DNA of 64,000 bases, taken from NCBI GenBank assembly GCA_026826555.1, contig JAKSZT010053883.1, positions 24,877,494 through 24,941,493 on the forward strand. Reading direction: 5' to 3'. The notes under the pieces were generated by a model. That model did not search any database, was not told the DNA's origin, and saw nothing but the letters and a program-made list of their open reading frames with translations. The translations under genes were made by a program, and so were the position numbers. The DNA is from Tolypeutes matacus (Eukaryota; Chordata; Mammalia; Cingulata; Chlamyphoridae). This document shows, piece after piece, positions 51,488 to 62,529 of this stretch; the stretch's first letter is position 1; every line of letters begins with the position of its first letter.

Positions 51488-51795
51488 TTTTTTTTTTTTT
51501 CCTTTTTTTAAAAGGATTTATTTTATTTATTTGTTTCTCCCCACCCCCTCATTGTTTTTCACTTACTGTGTCTGTTCATCTTCCTTGTTTCTTTAGAAGG
51601 CACCGGGAACCTCTGCTCCCTGCTTTGTTGTGTCTCTCATTATGTTTTTTTTTCTTGTGTCTCTTATTGTGTCAGCTTGCCGCTCCTGCCTGTCATGCCA
51701 GCTCGCTGTCTTCTTTAAGGAGGCACTGAGATCTGAACCAGCGACCTCCTGTGGTAGGTGAGAGCCTAGTCACCTGAGCCACATCGGCTTCCCTC
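51488..51795 (-). mobile_element. Long two-headed SINE, first head deleted
   Basis: The inner head stops after GGCACCGGGAACC (51599-51612), so its B box arm is missing. The outer head is at 51720-51793. Confidence 0.75.
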
Positions 51796-52684
51796 GTGTG
51801 CTTTTACTCAAGTAATGAAACAGACTCTGGCTGGCTTAAGCAGAAAAGGATACAACGTTGTCTAATGGAACTCAAGGACAGAGATATTTCTGGGCCTTGG
51901 GATAATACTAAATCAAGGGTTTGGAAGGCTGACAGGATCTTCTCTCATTTCTGTTCCAAGTGAGGGGGTCCAATTAATGAATGGATGGATATTGTAAATC
52001 GAGAAGATGTTACAAAAGTAGGATACAAAGTCATCATCTGAAAGTGAGGGTGTGGGCCGAGGATTGAGGAGATAGGAAAATATTTGGTTATGGAAACCAA
52101 CCCGTTGTTGGTGTCAGATATAACTAGGAGGTCATGAAAAAGAGAACTGAGGACGGTGCCATTAGATTTATCTCCAGCAGTGATTTATCCAACAGAGTAA
52201 GGGGGCATGGTTAAGAGCCACTAGATTGCATTTATAAAGGTATAGGTAGGGATGGAGAACAGAGTTGAAAGACTTTTGGAACTCATCAGGGACAGTTCAC
52301 CCCCAGACCTCACTGGGTGCAGACTTCTGGCTTGGTAAAATTGGGACTTGTGGAAGAGTCCTAATGGAGGAGATTTTGCCAGGGAGAAGGGGGAAAAAAC
52401 AATTAATTTCAGTATTGGTGGTATAGCATAGTGATGATATATTTGGAGCCAGATTCCAGTTATCACTTATTAGCTGTGTGACTTTGGACAAGTTATGTAA
52501 CTTTTCTGTGCTTTGGTGTCCTCACCAGTGAAACAGAGTAAATAGATTTGTTGCAAGGTTTAAACGAGATAATTCACGTATAGTATAGTACTTATCACTA
52601 TAGTAAATACGTGGTAAATTTTAGCATTATTATTTTCATCGTCATCATTATTTAAGCTGCCCCAAAAAAGAAAGGAAAAAAAAT

Positions 52685-53000
52685 GCTCAAAAGTATGCAC
52701 AAGTTGTTTATTGCTGTATTTATGATAGCAAAAATTGGAAACAACCTAAATGTTGATTAATAGGGAAATAGTTAAATTGATGCAGTGCGTTATTATGTAT
52801 GCATTAAAAAAGATGGTTGTGTGTATGAAATACTATAATATATTAAGCAAGAAGATGACTATAAATTAATGATTTAATGATACCATTAAAAACTACTTAT
52901 AAAAGTCTGCAAGGATGTAAACCAAATTGAATTATGAATGATTTTGTTTTTTTCATTATACCTTAATAAATTATCTGGACTTTTAAAATGAGCATGTGTG
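52685..53000 (+). mobile_element. L1 3' end fragment (plus)
   Basis: Resembles the L1 3' segment with AAAATTGGAAACAACCTAAA wording. It is decayed and non-coding, about 0.6 kb upstream of ZCCHC17 exon 2. Confidence 0.6.
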
Positions 53001-53309
53001 TGTGTTAATTTTATCAGAAAAAATTAAGCTGCCCATATTCTCTCCACCCCCCCACCTTAACCCCATTTTCTCTTTGAAGTCACTTCAGATTTAATGCATT
53101 GCTGGCTTTTTTATATAGGCAGTAATTTAATATCTGGAAGCCTTGGTTTTTCTCATCTATATAATATAATAATAGAACCTACATCTTGAGAGTTTTGAGG
53201 ATTAAATAAAATACTAATGTATGTCAAACACTTAACATAGTGCCTGGATGTGTTTAATAAATGTTAGCCATTATTACTATTTATTTTTCCTTTTTTTTCT
53301 TTTGAGATC

Positions 53310-53312
<3 letters not shown>

Positions 53313-53363
<51 letters not shown>
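53313..53363. repeat. Compound (CT)n(AC)n microsatellite
   Basis: About 28 nt of CT followed by about 23 nt of AC, roughly 230-260 bp upstream of ZCCHC17 exon 2. Confidence 0.95.
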
Positions 53364-53364
<1 letters not shown>

Positions 53365-53592
53365 CCTTCCCCTGAAAAAAAAAAATAGCAACACTAGCAA
53401 AAAATACCCAGTTGGCAATTTGTATATAACAAAATGAAAAGAAAGAAGATCCAGGTCTCTAAAACTCACCATGATTAGAGTTGACTCTAAGAACATGATT
53501 TGGATAAAAGTACATGGTGTTATATCTAGTAGTAGTATTCTGTAGAGAATAGCTGTGACCTGTCTACTCATTTCTTTTCTTCTTTAATGCAG

Positions 53593-53675
53593 ATGTGTCT
53601 GTCTTATTTCTTTGTGACAGGACACTTGAATTAGCTTTAGCAGAAGAAAAATGGAGGAACCATAGAACATTAAGG
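53593..53675 (+). other. ZCCHC17: ZCCHC17 exon 2 5'UTR with two candidate acceptors
   Basis: One acceptor, AATGCAG at 53586-53592, follows a long pyrimidine tract. A second, GTGACAG at 53614-53620, lies 28 nt on. The segment contains a four-codon uORF (ATG GAG GAA CCA TAG, 53651-53665) out of frame with the main start. With the second acceptor, the segment is free of stops in the main frame. Confidence 0.6.
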
Positions 53676-53741
53676 ATGAATTCAGGAAGACCCGAGACCA
53701 TGGAAAACCTGCCTGCTCTCTACACTATTTTCCAAGGAGAG
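53676..53741 (+). CDS. ZCCHC17: ZCCHC17 first coding exon, 22 codons (gene continues beyond the window)
   Basis: ZCCHC17 (pNO40/pS1D) is a nucleolar protein with an S1 RNA-binding domain, a CCHC zinc knuckle and a basic tail, linked to ribosome biogenesis (family knowledge). Here only MNSGRPETMENLPALYTIFQ plus Gly-Glu is present, just before the S1 domain. The donor is GAG|GTATTT at 53741/53742, phase 0. The exon begins upstream at 53593 or 53621 (two acceptors). Met1 has A at -3, and Met9 (ACCATGG, 53700) has a stronger context. I searched 53742-64000 by eye for the next exon (expected to start VAMVTDYGAF) and did not find it. Confidence 0.93.
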
Positions 53742-54326
53742 GTATTTGAAAACCTGATATTATGTTAAGTATAGCTTGACGGTGAAAAGCAACTAGGTTT
53801 CAAAGGTTTGGATTTCCTGTCCACTTGAGAATATCTTGAGTATTACAGGTTAAATGGGAAAGGCTTGTGCAGCATCTGGCTGCCACATGTACCTCCTTTA
53901 ATCTCCAGACTTCTAACTGCATACTTGTCATCTTCCTTTGGACCTCTCATAGCATCTCAAAATTAAGTTTTTAACTGAATTAATGATTTTCTCACCAAAC
54001 CAGTTTCTCTTCTAGTCTTTTCCATCTTAACAAAGGGGACCACTATCCATTAAACCCAACTTAGAAATCTGGGCATCATTGTTGATTTCTCTTCTTGATT
54101 TGATCTTCATACCCTGACTCCCACTGTAGTCCATCAATAAGTTCTATAATTTCTACTTCCTAAATATATCTCCAGTTCGTGTATTTCTTTATCCCCTTGA
54201 TACCCCATTAGTTCAAGCTCTCCATCTTTTGCCTGACCTATACTGTGGTCTCCTTACTGGAATCCCTGCTTCTTTTGTAGCCTCTTTCTAATCTGTGCTT
54301 CACATGGCAGCCAGAATAACATTTTT

Positions 54327-55589
54327 TAAATTATTATTATTATTTTAATTTTTAATTTTTAAAAAAAGATATTTAGATTACATAAATGTTACATAAAAAA
54401 TATGGGAGATTCCCATATGCCCTGCTCCCCACACCGCCCACATTTACTCCCATTAACAACATCCTTCATTAGTGTGGTACATTCATTGCAATTGATGAAC
54501 ATGTTTTGGAGCATTGCCACTAAGCATGGATTATAGTTTATGTTATAGTTTACACTCTCTCCCACACAATTCTGTAGGTTATGGCAAGATATATAATGAC
54601 CTGTATCTGTCATTGCAGTGTCATTCAGGACAATTCCCAGGTCCCAAAAATGCACTCATATTACACCTGTTTTTCCTCTCCCTGACCTCAGAACCACCAG
54701 TGACCACTGTTCTCACATCAATGATATAAATTCTTCCATTGCTAGAATCACAATAAGCCTATAGTAGAACACCAGTAAGTCCACTCTAGTCTACAGTTCA
54801 TTCCCCAGTCCTGAGGATTCTAGGATGGTGATGCCCACTCCACCTCTAATTGAGAGGGGGCTTCAGTCCCGTACGGCTGATGGATGGGACTCTCTTGCTT
54901 GCTGTTGGGGGCTCTCTCAGTTCCTTGGTATGGTGGTTGTCCATCATCACCTCCTTGTTAGTTGTCCTTGGTGAGTCCAATGAACTGGAGAGTAGGTGTT
55001 GTAACTCCGTTGAGGCTCAGGGCCCTGCTGGCAGATGGACAATCCAAAGATTCAAGTCTCTTGGAAGTACATCTACCACTCCAGCACCAACTATATGTTC
55101 AAATAGAAGGGCCATGTGTAGGGGAACCACAACTGTGTCCAGTTCTTTCACAGTGGGGAGCACAAACCCCAAAGTAGGGTCACTGGCAAGGCACCAAACT
55201 CATGAGCTGTCTGCCCTGACCATAGTGCCTGGGTGCCTCCAGAGCCCTCAGGAGCCCTGCTGTTTGAAGTAGTGTCTAATTTGGCAGTCAGTGAGATTCT
55301 GCTGAGTCATGCATAAGCGCAATCTCTGGAATGACCTCCCAATTCACTTTGAAGTCTCTTAGCCATATAAACTCATTTGTCTTTACCTTTTCTCCCTTTT
55401 GGTCAAGGTCTTTTTCCAGTTGCATTGCCAGTTGGTGCTTGGTAGTAATCCCTTGGTGCCAGGGAGGCTCATACCTGGGAGTCATGTCCTACCCTAGGGG
55501 GAAGTTATTGCATTTATATGCTGAGTTTGGCTTAGAGAGAGGCCACATTTGAGCAACAAGGAGGCTCTCAGGAGGTAACGCTTAGGCAC
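54327..55589 (-). mobile_element. 1.26-kb L1-mobilised element, probably a xenarthran LINE-1 3' end
   Basis: Perfect 16-bp TSDs (CCAGAATAACATTTTT) lie at 54311-54326 and 55590-55605. The AT-rich, T-rich left end is the 3' tail of a minus-strand element. The body has no long continuous reading frame. Family assignment to an L1 3'UTR is inference; an unrelated retrotransposed transcript is possible. It is inserted in ZCCHC17 intron 2. Confidence 0.7.
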
Positions 55590-55816
55590 CCAGAATAACA
55601 TTTTTAAAAGCACAGATTGTACCATGTTGCTTTCTGCTCACAGTTCTCCAGAGGTTTCTTGTTATACTTGAATACATCCAGACTTGTTTTCATGGCAGTT
55701 ACATGACTTCTGCCTCCTCTGGCAGTGGTGGTTTATTCTACTCTGCCCATACTCCAGCCACACTGGCTTCCTTACAGCTCTGGACATTCCAAGCTCACTT
55801 TCTCCTTAGTACTTTT

Positions 55817-56009
55817 TTTTTTTTTTTTTTTTTTTTTAAAGATTTTCTTTATTTATTCATTTATCTCCCCCCTGCTGCCCGCGCTCGCCGGGTCAGCCAA
55901 CCACGCCGTGCGGGCGGGCCCGCCCCCACCAGGAGGCCCCGGGAACCGAACCCAGGGCCTCCCATATGGTAAACGGGAGCCCCACTGATTGAGCCACAGC
56001 CGCTTCCCA
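55817..56009 (-). mobile_element. Young DAS SINE with 16-bp TSD
   Basis: CpG-rich young copy. TSD TCTCCTTAGTACTTTT (55801-55816) / TCTCTTTAGTACTTTT (56010-56025), one mismatch. In an L2-like relic. Confidence 0.9.
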
Positions 56010-56527
56010 TCTCTTTAGTACTTTTGCATATGCTTTTCCTTCTATCACTCTCTCCCACCAACTTTTCTTCAGCTTATAGGTCTCAGCCATAATGTCATCT
56101 CCTCAGAGGCTTTCTTTCCCACCCTACCTAAATAGGTGTACCTTATATTTATTTATTTACTTGTTTAGTATTTGTCTTCCTCACATGATGATAAACTCTG
56201 TGAGGGCCAAGCTATGTCTGTTTTGTTTGCGGTTGTTTATCTCAAGCCCAGGTAGGTGGGTAGAAAATAGTAGGTACTCAATGCAATTTTTTGTTGAGAT
56301 TTTTTTTTCTCAATACATTTTTGATGAATGATCAGTCTTTGAGGGAGAAGACACTGTATTTGTTTAGGGAGCAGAGAGTTTTTTAAAACAACTTACTGAA
56401 GTATATCATTCATACATGAACATACATAAACTATAAGTGTTCAGTAAACATTGTGAACTCACAAAACAAACATGCATAACATCATACAAGGCTCCCACAC
56501 ATCACCCCACCACAAATACTTTGCATT

Positions 56528-56719
56528 TTTTTTTTTTTTTTTTTTTTTTTAGATTTTATTTATTTATTCATTTCTCCCCCCCTTGCTGCCCGTGCTCGCC
56601 GGGTCAGCCAACCACGCCATGCGGGCGGGCCTGCCTTCACCAGGAGGCCCCGGGAACCGAACCCGGGGCCTCCCATATGGTAAACAGGAGCCCTACTGAT
56701 TGAGCCACAGCCGCTTCCC
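56528..56719 (-). mobile_element. Young DAS SINE
   Basis: Near-consensus copy after a run of about 25 T. Short TSD TTTGCATT on both sides (about 56520-56527 and 56721-56728). Confidence 0.85.
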
Positions 56720-57106
56720 TTTTGCATTGTTTTGAAACATTTGTTAACAATTTATGAAAGAGCATTGTCAAAGCATTTCTACTAACTATAGTCCATATCT
56801 TACTCCCCTATGCTTTTTTTTTAAGGATTTATTTATTTATTTACTTTCATCCATTTTTAACCCCTCCCCCCCATTATTGCTGTTTTTGTGTCCATTCACT
56901 GGGCAACTCTCTCTGTCCATTTCCTGCCCTCGCTTCTCCTGCTCCTCCTTATGTCTTCATTGGGATTTGATCCTCAGAATCTCTGATGTGGGAGAGAGGC
57001 GTCCTACCACCTGCGCCACCTTAGTTCTTGGTTTTTTGTCGCGTCTCGTCTTGGCTCTCTCTTGTGTCACTCTCCTCTTATGTCGTCATCTTGCTGCATG
57101 GCTCGC

Positions 57107-57354
57107 GGGGCCTGATGGCACACCCACGCACGGGGGCCTGACAGTGCACCCATGTGCAGGGCCTGGGGGCTTACCCACTGGCAGGGCCTGGCAATGCACC
57201 CGCGCATGGGTTCTGGGGTGCTTACCCACTCTCAGGGCCTGGCGGTGCATCTGTGCACGGGGCCTGACGGTGCACCTGCGTATGGGGCCTGGGGGGCTCA
57301 CCTGCTCATGGGGCCTGGTGGTGCACCCACGCACGGGTCCTGGCGGCCTGCGCG
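57107..57354. repeat. Minisatellite-like array of about ten 25-bp units
   Basis: Units begin GGGCCTGG and continue with GTGCACCCACGCAC or CTTACCCACTGGCA variants. Two unit types alternate imperfectly. It lies where other long SINEs have only two or three such units. Confidence 0.8.
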
Positions 57355-57403
57355 CTTTCTATATTTTTCTTTTTTTCATTTTCACCAGGAGGTCCCGGGG
57401 ATT

Positions 57404-57590
57404 TTTTTTTTTTTTTTTTAAGATTTTATTTATTTATTCATTTATTCCCCCCCCCGCTGCCCGTGCTCGCCGGGCCAGCCAACCACGCCGTGCGGGCGGG
57501 CCTGCCCCCACCAGGAGGCCCCGGGAACCGAACCCGGGGCCTCCCACATGGCAAACGGGAGCCCTACTGATCGAGCCACAGCCGCCTCCC
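57404..57590 (-). mobile_element. Young DAS SINE nested in another SINE's head
   Basis: TSD GGTCCCGGGGATT at 57391-57403 and 57591-57603 is the host's own B-box region. Confidence 0.9.
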
Positions 57591-58352
57591 GGTCCCGGGG
57601 ATTGAACTCAGGTCTCTCCATATGGGAGACAGATGTCCAACCATTTGAGCCACATCTATCCCCCTGCTATATCTCTTAAGGTTGACCAAAGGTACCTAGA
57701 GTTAGTCATTTCCCATATAGGATGATCATATAATAAATCAGGCTTAGTTTATCACCAGCATTCTAAAAACCAGACCTAGGGAGAAAAACTAGGTCTGGGG
57801 ACACATGCATGGTTTCTAATATACCAAATGTTTAGCCTACCCTCATTATCGCAAAATCAGGACAGTGAGAATATTCACCCAAGACTTTTTGTTTTGACAG
57901 AACCTGGATTCTGGTCCCAGCTCTTTTACTTACTAACTGTGTGGTACTTGGCGACCATCACGTAATCTCTTTGAGCCTCAGTTTTCTTATTTGTAATCTC
58001 CCTCTTCTTAAAAAGTGAAGCAAAAAATTGTTTTCACTGTCTTATAAGTGCCTGCAATATTTTAATTCTATCATTCTTATGGCATTCATACTTTATGATT
58101 GACTAAAGTTTCATCTAATAGGTTGAGGTCTCTGAGACAGACTTTGTTATTGTCTTATGGTTATAGATAATTGTGGCTCTGCCTTCTAATTTGATCCCAA
58201 CTTGTAATATAACAGCCAAGAGAAAAAGGATAATAACTCTAAAAAATTGACCCTACTTTTTAGGATATCTGTCCTCTTTCTTGAAGGCCCAGTGTATCCC
58301 CAAGTATACTGAAATAGGGCTCAGAAAAGGAAGTGGTAGCACTGGAGGTGAA

Positions 58353-58785
58353 TTTTTTTTTCTTTTTTTAAAGATTTATTTATTTATTTACCACCCCCCC
58401 CCCAGTTGTTTTGTGCTCTCTGTCTTCTCTCTGTGTGTTCTTCTTTGTCTGTCTGTCTTCTCTTTAGGCAGCACTGGGAACCGATCCTGGGACCTTCTGG
58501 AGTGAGAGAGAGGTGCTCAATCTCTTGCGCCACCTTAGGTCCCTGGCCTGCTGTATCTCTTATTGACTCTCCTCTGTGTCTCTTTTTGTAGTATCATCTT
58601 GCTGTGCCAGCTCTCTGCGCAGGCCAGCACTCCCCGTGGGCCAGTACTCCACGTGGGCCAGCTCTCCAGTTGGGTCAGCTCGCCACACGAGCCAGCTTGC
58701 CTTTCACCAGGAGGCCCTGGGAATCGAACCCTGGACCTCCTGTCTGGTAGATGGGAGCTAAATTGCTTGAGCCACATCCATTTCC
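58353..58785 (-). mobile_element. Long two-headed SINE with 11-bp TSD
   Basis: TSD CTGGAGGTGAA at 58342-58352 and 58786-58796. The body holds four or five GGCCAGCACTCC-type repeats (58622-58700). Confidence 0.85.
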
Positions 58786-59074
58786 CTGGAGGTGAAATTG
58801 ATTCCTTGATCACAAAGCCCTCACTTGTAGTTGCTGCATAAAAGGGAGAAAAGCGTGCTCTACCGTCCACACACTGACTCAAGTTTTTAGTAAAGTGACT
58901 TCTGACCTACAGATTTTTCCTTTATGAGATGGGACTTGAATTAGTGTAGGTTTTATATTTCATTTTACTTTCAGATAGAGGTGGACTGGGAGAATGTTGC
59001 CAGAGCAAACTTTATAGTTCTAGCTTAGAATTTCAAAGCACTTTTTGAAAAATTATGGTTTCAAAGTGGCTGGA

Positions 59075-61211
59075 GACTTCCGGGAAGATAGCAGACTAGT
59101 AAGACATGGGAATCTCTTCTTTAGAAAAATAGCTAGAGGACAGGCTGAAACAGCCCTGAAAAAGATCTTCTAGGATTTAGGACAGCAGGTGAAGGCTGCA
59201 CACCACCCAGAGGAGAGAGGGACAGAAGAGGGAAATCGCAATGACAGAACTGTGAGTTGGGACCAGTGGTGGCAACAGCCGCTGGCATCCTCCCTTACAT
59301 TAAAGACTCTCTGAAATTCTCTGGCCTCTGGGCCTGTGACTACAGACAAAGGGGGCTCCAGGGATCTACCACCCCAGGAAAGGGGAGAGAGAGGGATACA
59401 GCCTAAGGCTGACTCAGCTTCTGACCCACAAATTTGGTCTGCTGTGTCCCAAGAGCCCCTCCAGGCCGGGTGGGACTGTGCATTGTTTGCCTTGGAGCTG
59501 CAAGGGGTTAAAGATATACAGCCCTCCCAGTTTCCTCCTCTACTAACAGGGACTGATTGTTGAGGACTCAGAGGAGAATGGAAATATTTCCTAGCCAGGA
59601 AAAAGGAGGGGACTACCAGAGAAGGCTGGAGAACTATTTCAGAGAAAGTTTGAATTACAAGACTAGTAGCTTCCAGAGAGGAAGCGCTGTCACATTGATC
59701 TGGTCTGTGTTGCAACAAATACACTCTGACCAGGCATTGAATTGAGAGCTGCCAAAGAGCTCCATCTCCTGGCAGACCAAGGAAGTATACACAAGAAAAT
59801 AAAAAATAAGTAGGAGAGGCTTTTTCTGGCCTCTATAGCCTCCCTGCCCAAGGCCCTAGGAAGCGACTCTACAACCAGTTACTGGGTCTAGTGCCCAGTT
59901 TTGAGCAACCAGCAGGACAATCCTAACAATCCAGGTTGAGCCAAAAATCAAAGAGCTGTGGTAACTCACAGCCTCCTGCCACTAAATCCCTGTAAAAGAG
60001 AAAGAGATCGAGCATCTGAGTAAACTACATCCTAACCAGATGCCTAAATACCAGCAAAAAATTACGAGCCATACTAAGAAAATAGAAGACATGGCCCAAG
60101 AAAAGGAATACATCAAAGTTCCAGAAGAGATGCAGAATTTGAGAGAACTAATCAGTGAAATGAGCACAAATTTCCAAAATCAAATTAATGAATTGAAAGA
60201 CAATAATTGATAATTGACATCAAGAAGACATTGAGTGAACACAAAGAAGAATTTGAAATCCTGAACAGAAAAGTAATGGAGTTCATGGGACAACTCTTAC
60301 GAAAGAAATGAACTTACACGTTCAAGAAGCACAGCGTACCCCAATCAGAATAAATCCAAATAGACCTACGCCAAGACACATACTACTCAGAATGTCCAAT
60401 GTCAAAGATAAAGAGAAAATTCTCAGAGCAGCAAGAGAGAAGCAAACGATCATGTACAAGGAATGTCCAGTTAGACTTAGCGCAGATTTCTCTCCAGAAA
60501 CCATGGAGGTGAGAAGACAGTGGTATGATACAATTAGGAAACTGAAAGAGAAAAACTGCCAGCCGAGAATTCTTTATCCAGCAAAACTGTCCTTCAAATG
60601 TGAAGGTGAGTATAAAGTATTCACAAACAGAAACTAAGAGAGTTTGCAAAAATGAATCTACCTTTGCAGGAAATATTAAAGGAAGCCTTAGAACCTGAAA
60701 GAAAAAGACAGGAGAGAGAGGCTTGGAGAGAAGAAAGAATAGCAGAAAGGATAACCAAAAGAGTAAAAAGACAGACAAAACCAAGATGATATAAGAAGAC
60801 CAAAGAATAAAATGGAGGAAGTAAATAGTGCATTTACAGTAATGTCATTGAATGTGAATCCCCAGTCAAAAGACACTGGCCGATAGAATGGATAAAAAAA
60901 CATGAGCCATCCATATGCTGCTTACAAGAAACTCACCTTAGACCCAGGGATACAAAATGGCTGAAAGTGAAAGGTTGGAAAAAGATACTCCATGCGAATA
61001 GTAACCAGAAAAGAGCAGGGGTAGCTATGCTAATATCAGACAAAACAATTTAAATGCTAAAAGTTATAAGAGATACAGAAGGCCATTATATATTAATAAA
61101 AGGGATGATCCACCAGGAAGATATAACAGACATAAATATCTACGCACCTAAGCAGGGTGCCCCAAAATAGACAAACTCTGGCAAAACTGAAGGGAGAAAT
61201 AGACATTTCTA
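59075..61211 (+). mobile_element. HAL1-like half-L1: 5'UTR, ORF1 and the first part of ORF2
   Basis: The 5' region starts near 59075. An ORF1 C-terminal domain at 60308-60637 reads VQEAQRTP, RPTPRHILLRMSNVKDKEKI, RLSADFSPETM and PRILYPAKLSF. A shifted tail (EREAWREERIAERI) follows, then an ORF2 endonuclease start near 60840-61170 (CCLQETHLRPRDTKW; GVAMLISDKTI). The copy stops inside ORF2 without an A tail. Near-identical 13-bp flanks (59062-59074 and 61212-61224, one mismatch) suggest a complete insertion. It has stops and frameshifts and is dead. Confidence 0.75.
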
Positions 61212-61224
61212 CAAAGTGACTGGA

Positions 61225-62529
61225 ATTAGGAAAAGAAATTTCATTATAAATTGGAAAGAAGAAACTTTTTAGAATAATCATTCAGCAAACATTTAATGAG
61301 TACCTAATTTGCAAAGAAGACTGGATTACTTTAAGTTTTTTTTTTTTATTATTTTTTTTAATTTTAATTTTTTAAGCCTAATGGTGCTGGAGTCCATTAA
61401 GCATGGCAGAGGATATGAGCAAAGCAGTGAGAGTTAGGATTTGGCCCCATCTTGCTGTATCCAAAGAAATACTGTGGGAAAATTGGTGTTGGTAAGGTAG
61501 AAATACCATTGGACTGGAAATAGAAAACTTTCGTTCTATACCTGGCCATGCTACTTATTAGCATTATGACTTTGGCAATTAACTTAATATCTCTGGTCCT
61601 CAAATTCCTTATTTGCATTGTGGGGATAACTAGTTTCAAGGCCAGTGCAACCTCTTACATCTGAAGATGGTAAATTCATTTTACCCAAGCCCTGAGAACA
61701 GATGAGATAATTATTGAATATTTTTTCCCTGAGCCATTTGACTAATTATTCTTGGGACACCAGACAGACTGTGTGATCATCCCTGACAGTTGCCACCCTG
61801 TTAATTTCACCTCTGACTGCACCCTTGGAGACACAGTGATGAAAACACCTGGTGCTAGAAATAGGCAAGAATGCCTTTTCCTAACTAAACAGTTGTGTGT
61901 ATCCATTCTGAGCACATTAGCTTTTCCTTTTGGGAGAGGCCAAATTAAGATCTGTTATGATATTTCCTCTAAAGACCATAATGTGACACTGGAGTTTAAG
62001 GATTGAAAAGTGAGATTGTCTTAATATATGGCAGCAAAGTGATTTGGGCTCCAACATACAGATGCTATTTTTAAGTTTGTTAGATAATTATACCCTTTAA
62101 TAATGCTATTACACAATATGAGACTCTTAGTCTTCTTTCTAGAACCCTGGAGCAAAAGCCAGTCAAGTGCCTTCAGTTAGCCCAGAAAGAAGTGATTTGA
62201 TTTTATTGTAATTGAAAATTGAAAGTCTTATCTTCTCTATCCTTGTGGCCCTGTTTTACTAACAAATTGCTTTGTGAACTTGGGTAAGCACTTTGTGTCT
62301 CTGTTCTTCAGTATCCTCATTTGAAAAATAACAGGCTTGTACTTGCTAATCCCTAAAGTCCTTCCTCCAGCCCACCATGACTTGATTTTAAGTATCAGTG
62401 GCTGACTGATTATATTGTATCTTTGGATCTGTGTTATGCCTACTCTAGCACAGAGATGTCGCTCAATGTAAAACAGTAGTTTACAACTTTTGATTCTTAT
62501 CCCATGTTTTTTCCCTTTAAAATTTACTT
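61225..62529. other. ZCCHC17 intron 2, nothing recognised
   Basis: T-rich 61340-61375 and a MIR-like relic at 61505-61640. I looked here for ZCCHC17 exon 3 and did not find it. Confidence 0.5.

Larger units (their letters stand above)
56812..57660 (-). mobile_element. Long SINE with expanded internal repeats, host of a nested SINE
   Basis: Inner head near 56960-57025, body expanded into a tandem array (57107-57354), outer head split at its B box by the young SINE at 57404-57590 and completed at 57591-57660. Confidence 0.8.

Noticed and set aside
54850..55272. 140-codon plus-strand ORF
   Set aside because: It lies inside the TSD-flanked retroelement, on the strand opposite its transcription, and has no known domain.
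56754..57605. 283-codon plus-strand ORF
   Set aside because: It reads antisense through a long SINE, its tandem array and a nested SINE. The Pro/Gly/His-rich repeats come from the DNA repeats; there is no domain or conserved start.
59170..59724. 184-codon minus-strand ORF
   Set aside because: It is antisense to the 5' region of the half-L1 and has no recognisable protein signature.
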